6,748 nucleotides of DNA from Bacillota bacterium (GTDB lineage Bacteria; Bacillota; Bacilli; Tumebacillales; Effusibacillaceae): the NCBI GenBank assembly GCA_020059765.1, contig JAGVBM010000289.1, forward strand, positions 1 through 6,748. The letters run 5' to 3'. Below the pieces are notes generated by a model. That model was not told the origin of the DNA and made no database searches. It was given only the letters and a program-made list of their open reading frames with translations. Positions 1-6,156 of this stretch are shown piece by piece. The position numbers and the translations under genes are program-made. Numbering within the stretch: the first letter of the stretch is position 1; the number at the start of each line of letters is the position of its first letter.

Positions 1-784
1 ACGCCGCCTGGTAATACATGTACAAAATCGTTCGAGTGCTGCCCGCCGGGCCTCCCTGCGTCAGCACCTGAATCTGGTCATACGCTTGCAAAGACTCGAT
101 CATCAGAATGATCGTCAGGAAAAAAGTCGTCGGAGAAATCATGGGGAGTGTGACGTGCTTGATCCTCGCCCATGCCGAGGCTCCGTCGATGGAAGCCGAA
201 TCATACAGCTGTTCCGGGACACGCTGCAGGGATTCCAAATAAAATACCATCGCCCAACCGACGCCTTTCCAGATCGTCACGATCAGAATCACCGGCATTG
301 CCCACGTACGGCTGCTCGCCCATTCCAACTTGGGCAGATGAAACAGGGAGAGCAGCCAATTGGCCAGTCCCACATCCGGCTGGAAGAACCACGACCATAC
401 AATGGAAACCGCCACTGTAGGGGTAACCCAAGGCGAGAACAGAATGGCCCGGTAAATGGCGTTTCCGCTTGCATGATGATGCAGCAGCAGGGCGAGTATC
501 AATCCTCCGATTAACGTGGGGATCACCGTACCCATCGTAAAATAAAACGTATTGAAGAGAACTTGGCCGAACTCGCCGTCTTCCAGTAAACCTTGATAAT
601 TCTCCACCCCAACCATGTGATACGCAGGACTCATATAGTCCCAATCGGTGAAACTGATATAAAAGGAATAGAGCATGGGCCATATCCAAAAAATGATCAA
701 CGGTATGGCAGCGGGCAAAAGAAAGAGAATTGTCGTCAACCATGCTGTCGCCTTTTTCACTCCCGTTCGAACCCCCTCATTCAT
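1..784 (-). CDS. Sugar ABC transporter permease, MalF/UgpA type (CUT1 family), partial: C-terminus beyond the left edge
   Basis: Inner-membrane permease of a binding-protein-dependent carbohydrate importer. About 261 residues are visible; family members are usually near 290-300, so the last helix and tail are probably missing. A short basic N-terminus is followed by a first membrane segment (about residues 14-36) and further hydrophobic segments near 85-104, 115-133 and 161-183. The cytoplasmic EAA loop, which docks on the ATPase, runs over residues 191-218 as EQLYDSASIDGASAW followed by VTLPMISP, with the invariant Gly at 201. The tail TQGGPAGSTRTILYMYYQ is typical of this family. The start is uncertain. 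ATG at 784 gives the usual N-terminus but has a poor ribosome binding site. ATG at 826 has AAGG nine bases upstream but adds AT-rich, atypical codons. GTG at 760 is preceded by GAGGGGG. A partner permease and binding protein would be expected to the left. The sugar cannot be told. Confidence 0.93.
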   Translation of the reverse strand, partial: MNEGVRTGVKKATAWLTTILFLLPAAIPLIIFWIWPMLYSFYISFTDWDYMSPAYHMVGVENYQGLLEDGEFGQVLFNTFYFTMGTVIPTLIGGLILALLLHHHASGNAIYRAILFSPWVTPTVAVSIVWSWFFQPDVGLANWLLSLFHLPKLEWASSRTWAMPVILIVTIWKGVGWAMVFYLESLQRVPEQLYDSASIDGASAWARIKHVTLPMISPTTFFLTIILMIESLQAYDQIQVLTQGGPAGSTRTILYMYYQAA

Positions 785-973
785 TAAATCAACAATAATC
801 CACATAAATACAATAAATACCAACATAGCTATTAACCTTAATTATCATGATGAAATCCGAACCCTTTGCTACCCATTCTACTTGTCAGGTATGAATATTT
901 ATTGAAGATTAATTTAAAATCATGTAAATTTGCAACAAAATACACAGATATAAAACAATATGCACATAACAAA
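785..973 (-). promoter_or_regulatory. AT-rich leader and probable promoter region of the sugar permease operon
   Basis: This stretch separates the terminator of the regulator operon from the permease start. It is strongly AT-rich on both strands and carries no convincing ORF. On the minus strand a TTGCAA near 916-921 followed by AT-rich sequence is a possible promoter, but no clean -35/-10 pair with 17-bp spacing stands out. I see no cre-like catabolite site or clear palindromic operator. Its position makes it the natural place for control of the transporter, possibly by the adjacent DeoR-family protein. Confidence 0.3.
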
Positions 974-1015
974 GCACCCTGACTGGTCTTTTCGCCAAAA
1001 GACCAGTCAGGGTGC
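966..1015 (-). terminator. Intrinsic terminator of the kinase/regulator/DeoR operon
   Basis: A perfect 19-bp inverted repeat has its left arm at 974-992 (gcaccctgactggtctttt), a CGCC loop at 993-996 and its right arm at 997-1015. Read on the minus strand the stem is followed by TTTGTTATG, a T-rich tail. On the plus strand the following sequence is not T-rich, so the hairpin acts on leftward transcription. It lies 35 bases after the DeoR stop codon and separates that operon from the permease gene. Confidence 0.85.
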
Positions 1016-1049
1016 AGGTTCAATAATGAATTAAACTCTTAATTTCCAC

Positions 1050-1811
1050 CTATTGATTTATGATTTCAATTCCTTTGCCCGTGTACTTTTCAAGGATTTT
1101 GTGCTTGATTTTAGAGTCGGTGACAATTTTGTCAATCCGGTCAAAATCACAAATCCGCAGCAGGGAAACGGAGTCGAACTTGCTGCTGTCGGCCAGCACA
1201 ATCGCTTTTTGTGAACACTCCAGCATCTGTTTCTTAATTTGCACTTCCCCGATTCCGTAGTCGGTCAATCCTTCGGTCAAAGAAATGCCGCTCATGCTCA
1301 TAAAGAACGTATCAATTCGAAATTGGGAAATGAACTTTTCCGCCAAATCCCCGACAATGCAGAGTTCTTCGTTCCGCATCACCCCGCCTGCCAGTATGAC
1401 CGTAAAATTTGGAACTGCCGACAATTCGTTGGCAATCGGCAGAGAATTGGTCAAGATTGTCAACCGTTTGAATTTTTTCGCCAACTCTTTGGCAAATTCG
1501 GTATTGGTCGTGCTGACATCCAAGGCAATGGACTGACCTTCCGACACGTATCGGGTCGCAATTTCCGCAATTTCCCGTTTCTCTTCCATGTTTTTCGTTT
1601 CCCGGACGGTAAACGTCAACTCTCTGCTTCCTTCGTCAAGAATTGCACCGCCATGGACCCGTTTTAACAGTCCTTCTTTTTCAAGAAATTCGAGATCCCT
1701 TCGCACTGTTTCAATCGATACGTTGAACAACTCCATCAAAGTCGAAACTTTGACCGACTTGTCTTTGCGCAGCTTCTCCATAATTTCATGATGACGATCC
1801 GATGCTAACAA
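1050..1811 (-). CDS. DeoR-family transcriptional regulator
   Basis: A 253-residue cytoplasmic DNA-binding protein, full length for the DeoR/GlpR family. These are normally repressors of sugar or nucleoside genes released by a phosphorylated sugar. The N-terminal winged helix-turn-helix covers about residues 6-58 and includes the family signature SIETVRRDLEFLEKEGLLKR followed by VHGGA. The C-terminal sensor domain (about 77-235) has the usual landmarks: DVSTTNTEFAKEL, TNSLPIANEL, AGGVMRNEE, GLTDYG and VLADSSKF. The classic D-x-G-T-T phosphate-loop motif reads DVSTT here, so Ser replaces Gly at residue 100. Translation starts at TTG (1811), which gives the standard family opening LLASDRHHEI; GGGGGT lies about eight bases upstream, inside the end of the preceding gene. 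It begins five bases after the response regulator stop, so it is the last gene of that operon. The ligand and targets are not visible; the adjacent sugar permease is the obvious candidate. Confidence 0.93.
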   Translation of the reverse strand: MLASDRHHEIMEKLRKDKSVKVSTLMELFNVSIETVRRDLEFLEKEGLLKRVHGGAILDEGSRELTFTVRETKNMEEKREIAEIATRYVSEGQSIALDVSTTNTEFAKELAKKFKRLTILTNSLPIANELSAVPNFTVILAGGVMRNEELCIVGDLAEKFISQFRIDTFFMSMSGISLTEGLTDYGIGEVQIKKQMLECSQKAIVLADSSKFDSVSLLRICDFDRIDKIVTDSKIKHKILEKYTGKGIEIINQ

Positions 1812-1816
1812 AACGG

Positions 1817-2485
1817 TTACCCCCGATCCTTCTCCTTATTCCTTTGAATCCACCCACGCTCGTACGCATAGCTGGTCAACTGCACGCGATTCTCCAGGTG
1901 CAATTTTTTCAGGATGTTTTTCAGGTGGTTCTTGACTGTATTTTCCGAGATATGAAGAATCTCCGCAATTTCCCGGTTGATGCGCCCCGACGCCACCAGC
2001 TCGAGAATTTCCCGTTCCCTGGCGGATAGAGGGGCGGCCTTCGGCACCGACCGTTCTTTTTCCTTGAATTCGCTCAACAACTGCATGGCCAATTTTCGCG
2101 ACATGGGAATTTCGTCGACGACAATCGCTTTCAGATACTCAATCCAGTCGGACGGATCGAGATTTTTCAGCAAGTAGCCCTGGGCCCCCCGCTTCAGTGC
2201 TTCAAACAAATCGGCAATATCGTCCGATACAGTCAGCATCACAATCTTGACATAGGGATACCGTTCTTTAATCCGTTTCGTTGCCTCCAGGCCGTCCATC
2301 ACAGGCATATTAATATCCATCAAAATCAGGTCGGGCATCAATTGTTCGGTCAGTTCCTGCGCTTGCACCCCGTGCTTTGCCTCCCCGACAATTTCAAAAT
2401 CGGGATCGCTCATCACAATATCGCGAATGCCTTCCCGGGCATATTCGTGGTCGTCAACAATCAACAGGCGATACGGCGGTCTCAC
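1817..2485 (-). CDS. Two-component response regulator, NarL/LuxR (FixJ) family
   Basis: A 222-residue cytoplasmic transcription factor phosphorylated by the kinase encoded just upstream. The receiver domain (about residues 5-120) has the acidic pair D11-D12, phospho-acceptor D57 in LILMDINMPVMDG, T85 and K107. After a short linker, a LuxR-type helix-turn-helix spans about 152-210, with LSAREREILELVASG, NREIAEIL and ENTVKNHLKNILKKL. The start is GTG at 2485. It follows AAAGGAG with eight-base spacing, and it overlaps the kinase stop codon as GTGA. A longer reading from ATG at 2551 adds 22 non-family residues lying inside the kinase gene and is less likely. Family relatives include LiaR, NreC and DegU; which of these it resembles most cannot be decided by eye. 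Targets could be its own operon or the divergent cytochrome genes, which is inference from position only. Confidence 0.95.
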   Translation of the reverse strand: MRPPYRLLIVDDHEYAREGIRDIVMSDPDFEIVGEAKHGVQAQELTEQLMPDLILMDINMPVMDGLEATKRIKERYPYVKIVMLTVSDDIADLFEALKRGAQGYLLKNLDPSDWIEYLKAIVVDEIPMSRKLAMQLLSEFKEKERSVPKAAPLSAREREILELVASGRINREIAEILHISENTVKNHLKNILKKLHLENRVQLTSYAYERGWIQRNKEKDRG

Positions 2486-3309
2486 AAACGATTCTCCTTT
2501 CGGATCTCCAGCCGGGTCTTTTTCCCTACCCGTCCGATTGAAAAATTCCATCCCATCTCATCCGCCCGTTCCCGAATCATCCGCAACCCGTAATGGGCCG
2601 GCTCGGCAAAAGGATTGTCCGGAAATCCCCGGCCGTCATCTTCGACGGCAACACTCCATCCCGTCTCCGTCTCGCAAAAATCCACCTTCACATGACGGGC
2701 ATCCGCATGTTTGCGGACATTGATCAATGCTTCCCGGACACAGGCGGACAGTTCCATTTTTTCTTTCGAGGACAGCATCTCTTCCGGAACATCCCATTTA
2801 AATAAAACTTCCACCCCGGTTTCCTTTTGCAGGTCCGAGATCATCTCGCCAACCGCCTGCGTCCAAGGCAAAGCTTCGTTCGACGAATACCGCAGGTCGG
2901 AAATTGCCTGGCGGACATCCTCATGCACCCGTCGCACCGTAGCCCGCAATTCCCTGAACAGCGGCATATCCGCGCCCGGTTTGTCTTTCTCCAAGCGATG
3001 AAGCTTGACGGACAGCAAAAACAAAGACTGGGCGATCCCATCGTGCAGTTCCCGTGCCAGCCGCTCCCGCTCTTCCAGAATTGTCCTGGCTTCGCGGGCA
3101 ATATTCAGCTCTTCCTGCAAATGCTCCATGAGCGAAAACAGTTTCAGCAGCAGCGTCATCGTGACGGACAATATAATCAACGGCGACAGCCAATTGCCCA
3201 ATTCCATTGAAATATAGGGAAGAAGATAGGCATGCCGTATGTACTCCCAAATTCCGATCGTCAGTGTGGGAATGATCAAGATCAACCATTTTATCTGCTT
3301 GTAAGACAT
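2482..3309 (-). CDS. Two-component sensor histidine kinase, HisKA_3 (NarL/LiaS/NreB) type
   Basis: A 275-residue membrane-bound kinase. Two transmembrane segments (about residues 7-25 and 40-61) are joined by only some 14 residues, so there is no extracytoplasmic sensor domain and no PAS or GAF domain in the cytoplasmic part. A coiled-coil linker (about 60-85) leads to the HisKA_3 dimerisation helix ERERLARELHDGIAQSLFLL, with phospho-acceptor H89. The HATPase domain carries the N-box REALINVRKHADA (N197), the G1 box DDGRGF (224-229) and HYGLRMIRERA (G2). All catalytic motifs look intact. It starts at ATG 3309 behind a G-rich site (AGAGGGGGGG, about 3316-3325). It overlaps the response regulator by four bases, indicating translational coupling and a cognate pair. 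The short sensor part suggests sensing within or at the membrane, as in LiaS-type kinases, but no LiaF gene is present. It is divergent from the cytochrome operon. Confidence 0.94.
   Translation of the reverse strand: MSYKQIKWLILIIPTLTIGIWEYIRHAYLLPYISMELGNWLSPLIILSVTMTLLLKLFSLMEHLQEELNIAREARTILEERERLARELHDGIAQSLFLLSVKLHRLEKDKPGADMPLFRELRATVRRVHEDVRQAISDLRYSSNEALPWTQAVGEMISDLQKETGVEVLFKWDVPEEMLSSKEKMELSACVREALINVRKHADARHVKVDFCETETGWSVAVEDDGRGFPDNPFAEPAHYGLRMIRERADEMGWNFSIGRVGKKTRLEIRKENRL
2494..2500 (-). promoter_or_regulatory. Ribosome binding site that fixes the response regulator start
   Basis: AAAGGAG on the minus strand lies eight bases before GTG 2485, inside the last codons of the kinase gene. 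It supports the 222-residue response regulator over the longer ATG 2551 reading, and it explains the GTGA overlap. Confidence 0.8.
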
Positions 3310-3332
3310 GCGTTTCCCCCCCTCTTACCAGT

Positions 3333-3361
3333 ATCATAACCGGAAACGATACGAAAAAACA
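3333..3361 (-). promoter_or_regulatory. Candidate promoter of the histidine kinase operon
   Basis: On the minus strand a TATGAT hexamer (3333-3338) matches the -10 consensus at five of six positions and lies 23 bases before the kinase start codon. The hexamer 17 bases further upstream (TGTTTT, 3356-3361) is a poor -35. If real, the promoter is weak or needs an activator, and the 3421-3448 hairpin would lie upstream of the transcript rather than inside it. Confidence 0.25.
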
Positions 3362-3416
3362 GCGTGGATCGGGCGACCCGTTCCCCGATGCCCGTGCGTC
3401 TCGCTGCAAAAGATGC

Positions 3417-3448
3417 AAAAAGGCTTACTTAAGGGGTTAAGTAAGCCT
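3417..3448 (-). terminator. Perfect 12-bp inverted repeat with minus-strand T-tract in the divergent intergenic region
   Basis: The arm AGGCTTACTTAA (3421-3432) is repeated inverted at 3437-3448, with a GGGG loop at 3433-3436. Read leftward, the stem ends in TTTTT and then GCATCTTTTG, the form of an intrinsic terminator. Rightward there is no T-tract. No minus-strand gene lies just upstream to be terminated. It could be an attenuator in a long leader of the kinase operon, the end of a small minus-strand RNA, a remnant of a lost gene or element, or an operator. The structure is certain; its role is not. Confidence 0.55.
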
Positions 3449-3720
3449 CTGTAAAGAAGAGAAATCGTGCCGTTTTTAATGTAACAGATCGATTGAGGCC
3501 GGGAAATGACCTCATAGGGCCATTTTTCAGAAACTGCGAACTTCTCATTCCGAAACGGCTTCTATTCCCTCCACCAAAGTAAATTTGTCACAAAAAAGAC
3601 ACATGTATAGCCCGATCGGATCATTTCTTCTCAAAAAAACTTTAGCTATTATTGAAACGGACTTTTTTGCAGAAAAAACTGGTTTGTATTCTAGAATTGC
3701 AACAGAATGGGGGAGACATC
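3449..3720 (+). promoter_or_regulatory. Upstream region of the cytochrome operon
   Basis: This is the right-hand part of the 411-bp gap between the divergent operons, with no convincing gene. It holds a near-repeat (CTTCTCATTCC at 3541 and CTTCTATTCC at 3559), an imperfect hairpin around AAATGACC and GGCCATTT (about 3504-3526), and several A and T runs between 3590 and 3680. Possible promoter elements are weak: TTGTCA (3585-3590) with TATAGC only 15 bases on, and TATTAT (3647-3652) without a good -35. I see no clean Fnr or Rex site. The ribosome binding site GGGGGAG (about 3709-3715) sits five bases before ATG 3721. Confidence 0.4.
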
Positions 3721-5067
3721 ATGGAATTTCCGGTCGTCGAATTTCCGTGGCTGGGGTCGGGAACCGTCATTGCACTGATCGCCGTCCTGCACGTCGTGAT
3801 CAACCACGCCTTTGCCATCGGCGGATCGGTTTTAATGGTTGGTTTGGAGCACAAAGGCTGGAAAGAAAATAACCCGGGTCTGGAACAGACCGCACGCAAA
3901 ATGAGCAAGTGGATTCTGATTATCACGACCACCGTCGGTGCCATGACCGGTGTCGGAATCTGGTTTGCCACCACTGTCATCCAGCCGTATGCCATCGGTT
4001 CCTTGCTGCGCGTCTTCTTCTGGGCATGGTTTGTCGAATGGATTGTCTTTGTCACGGAAGTCGTTCTTTTATTAGTTTATTTTTACACGTGGGATCGCTG
4101 GACAGGCGCAAAGAAAAAATGGCACATCCGAACAGGTGTCGCCTTGTCGATTGCGTCCTGGCTGACGATGACGATTATTACAGCCGTCTTGGCCGCCATG
4201 TTAACGCCGGGGCAGTGGGTTGAAACCCGCTCCTTCTGGGATGCGGTCGCCAACCCGACATGGCTGCCGTCGCTGATGTTCCGTACCTTCGTGGCATTGG
4301 CTCTGGCCGTGGCATTGTTTACGCCGATTATGAAGATGATCGTGAAAGACGATGGACTGCAAGCCAAAATTCTCAAGTATTTCGGCAAATGGATGCTGGT
4401 TTCGATTTATTTCATGATTGCCTTTGGCGCCTGGTACGTTTTCAGCGTGCCTGACAAAGCCTACAGTATGATCGTCTGGGCTTCCGGCCTGCAGGGCAAG
4501 GAACAATGGTTCCGCATGATTAATCTGGGCGCCCTTGCGATCATGCTGGTCATGGCTTTGTGGCTGCTGAACCGTCCACGCAAAGTGCCGATTGTTGTAA
4601 GCGCTTTAGTTGCGTTTGTATCCATCGGCCTGATCGGCGAATTTGAAATGGTCAGGGAAGCCATTCGCAAACCCTATGTGGTCTATGACTACATGTATGT
4701 GAATGGAGTCCGCGTCGATCAGGTGGAACAATTCAAGCAGGAAGGGTTTTTGACGAATTCCAAATGGCTGGGGGTTTCCAACGTCACCGAGCAAAATCGG
4801 CTGGAAGCCGGCCACGCCCTGTATGTCGCCCAATGCTCTTCCTGCCACACGATTGACGGCTGGCGCAGCAAACGGGCGTTTGCCAACCGGATTCAAGGCT
4901 GGGATGCGACACAACTCAGCAATTACGTCAATTCCTTGCACAATGCCCGCTATTTCATGCCGCCGTTTGCCGGAACGGATCAAGAACGGCAAGCTTTGGC
5001 CGAATATCTGGTACAGGCCGTGAAAGAAACGTCCACAGCTCAACAAACTGCGGCGAAGGAGAGGTGA
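3721..5067 (+). CDS. Cytochrome bd-superfamily catalytic subunit (CydA-like) with C-terminal cytochrome c domain
   Basis: A 448-residue membrane heme protein, probably the O2-reducing subunit of a terminal oxidase. About eight membrane helices lie near residues 13-41, 63-84, 94-121, 138-161, 180-205, 220-242, 264-284 and 288-307. Hand comparison with E. coli CydA aligns H24 with H19, E113 with E107 (each 11 residues before WDR), and E313 in VREAIRKPY with E445 in VAEYGRQPW. E106 lies one residue off the E99 position. R188 stands where CydA has H186, a heme b558 ligand, and the Q-loop is absent. The C-terminal part (about 355-440) is a class I cytochrome c: C372-S-S-C375-H376 and probable distal M413 in YFMPPF. 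With CydA-like topology this domain would be outside the membrane, taking electrons from a c-type donor. The start is ATG 3721 behind GGGGGAG; an upstream in-frame start lacks this site. The stop overlaps GTG 5064 and the next gene follows at once. Automatic names may read cytochrome ubiquinol oxidase subunit I; the quinol part of that name is doubtful. Confidence 0.88.
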   Translation: MEFPVVEFPWLGSGTVIALIAVLHVVINHAFAIGGSVLMVGLEHKGWKENNPGLEQTARKMSKWILIITTTVGAMTGVGIWFATTVIQPYAIGSLLRVFFWAWFVEWIVFVTEVVLLLVYFYTWDRWTGAKKKWHIRTGVALSIASWLTMTIITAVLAAMLTPGQWVETRSFWDAVANPTWLPSLMFRTFVALALAVALFTPIMKMIVKDDGLQAKILKYFGKWMLVSIYFMIAFGAWYVFSVPDKAYSMIVWASGLQGKEQWFRMINLGALAIMLVMALWLLNRPRKVPIVVSALVAFVSIGLIGEFEMVREAIRKPYVVYDYMYVNGVRVDQVEQFKQEGFLTNSKWLGVSNVTEQNRLEAGHALYVAQCSSCHTIDGWRSKRAFANRIQGWDATQLSNYVNSLHNARYFMPPFAGTDQERQALAEYLVQAVKETSTAQQTAAKER

Positions 5068-5072
5068 TCTAC

Positions 5073-6128
5073 ATGCTGACGGCAGCTTCCTCGATCCAAC
5101 TACCGAATGACCTGGCGCTTTCCATACCGGGCGATATCGGATTTTTTAAAATCCTGTTGGTCATCAGCTTCATCCTGCATATTATTTTTGTCAATTTGAC
5201 AGTGGCCGGCAGTCTGCTGGCCGTGTATAACGAATGGCGCGGCATGCGCACCGGCAATCCGAAATACGACCATCTGGCGGAAGAACTGGCTGTGCAAACG
5301 TCGATTCACAAAAGTATTGCCGTTGTTTTAGGAGTGGCACCCCTGTTGATCATCAGCGTCATTTACACGCGATTTTTCTACGTGTCGACCCTCTTGATCG
5401 GCAAACCCTGGCTGATGCTGCTGGTCATCATCATTGCCGCGTTCCTCATGCTGTATGTTTACAAATTCACTTGGAATCACTGGAGGAATCGGAAAGGACT
5501 GCATTTGACCTTCGGAATCGGCGGCACAGTACTGCTGCTGTACGTTCCGCTGGTATTTTTGACAAACGTGTCGGCTATGCTTCAACCGGAATTATGGGTA
5601 CAGGGCCAAAGCATCTTCACCGCCTTCTTCCATTACCCGACCGTTTGGCAGCGGTATCTGCATTTTCTGTTCGCCACATTGGCGATTATGGGGATCTACC
5701 TGATCATCCTTGGCAACAAACGCCGCAAAAACGGGCAGCAAGAAGACGGACAGCTGTTCACCGAATTCGGCAAAAACGTGGCCTTTCTGTTCACCACCTT
5801 GCAACTGATTGCCGGACCGGTCCTCTTCTTCAGCTTGAAGGGACAAGTGCAGCAATTGTTCCTCGGCGGCTCCCTGCTGGCCACCGCGCTGATCTCCGTC
5901 GCCGTTTTGCTGGCAGTCGGATTGATTGTCAGCCTCTATCAGTTCAAGAAAACGGAGGCTCGTCCCTGGCTTCGCAATGTCGTCGTATTGTTCGCGCTGG
6001 TTGTCAGTGTGATGGGCTGGCTGCGGCATGAAGTCCGCGATTCCTATTTGGCCCCGTATCAAGCGGAGAGCGGACAGCAAACAATCCAGGGCCAGCAATC
6101 GGCGGCTGCGGAAAGTATGCAGAAGTAA
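5073..6128 (+). CDS. Second membrane subunit of the cytochrome bd-like complex, a diverged CydA paralogue
   Basis: A 351-residue protein with about eight membrane helices (near 22-52, 78-100, 112-131, 144-165, 190-213, 232-254, 262-290, 298-318) and a short Gln/Ala-rich tail. It lacks the GFDMGVG motif of CydB. It lines up with CydA instead: LHIIFVNLTVAG places H36 on CydA H19, WQRYLHFLFATLA places H197 on H186, and GWLRHEVRDSY places E320 (possibly H319) near E445. The acidic E99 and E107 positions are hydrophobic (L115, A123), so the usual proton or active-site acids are lost. It is most likely a structural or electron-transfer partner of the preceding subunit; whether it binds heme is open. 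I chose ATG 5073, five bases after the extended Shine-Dalgarno AGGTGATC (5062-5069). GTG 5064 would add three residues and overlap the preceding stop. The two genes form one operon that ends at the 6157-6203 terminator. Confidence 0.82.
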   Translation: MLTAASSIQLPNDLALSIPGDIGFFKILLVISFILHIIFVNLTVAGSLLAVYNEWRGMRTGNPKYDHLAEELAVQTSIHKSIAVVLGVAPLLIISVIYTRFFYVSTLLIGKPWLMLLVIIIAAFLMLYVYKFTWNHWRNRKGLHLTFGIGGTVLLLYVPLVFLTNVSAMLQPELWVQGQSIFTAFFHYPTVWQRYLHFLFATLAIMGIYLIILGNKRRKNGQQEDGQLFTEFGKNVAFLFTTLQLIAGPVLFFSLKGQVQQLFLGGSLLATALISVAVLLAVGLIVSLYQFKKTEARPWLRNVVVLFALVVSVMGWLRHEVRDSYLAPYQAESGQQTIQGQQSAAAESMQK

Positions 6129-6156
6129 TTCCATCAATCATTCTCAGATAAGTGCA

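Noticed and set aside
201..743. 180-residue minus-strand reading inside the permease region
   Set aside because: Low-complexity, Arg/His/Gly-rich shadow in another frame; the frame starting at 784 gives a full sugar permease with an EAA loop.
974..1015. Operator for the DeoR protein at the 19-bp palindrome
   Set aside because: Position just after the DeoR stop, a 4-base loop and a leftward T-rich tail fit an intrinsic terminator better.
2486..2551. 22-residue N-terminal extension of the response regulator
   Set aside because: It lies inside the kinase coding region, is not receiver-like, and lacks a better ribosome binding site than GTG 2485.
2921..3418. 165-residue minus-strand reading across the kinase start
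   Set aside because: Overlaps the kinase in another frame and shows no family motifs; the kinase frame has all catalytic boxes.
3585..3620. Fnr, Rex or ResD-like site around TTTGTCACAAAA
   Set aside because: It resembles fragments of these consensus sites but has no second half-site, so I cannot support an operator.
3652..3720. 23-residue N-terminal extension of the CydA-like protein
   Set aside because: It is AT-rich leader sequence, while ATG 3721 has GGGGGAG just upstream and begins with a CydA-like N-terminus.
5234..6031. 265-residue plus-strand reading within the second oxidase subunit
   Set aside because: Arg/His/Ala-rich shadow frame of a well-supported membrane protein; no domain and no ribosome binding site.
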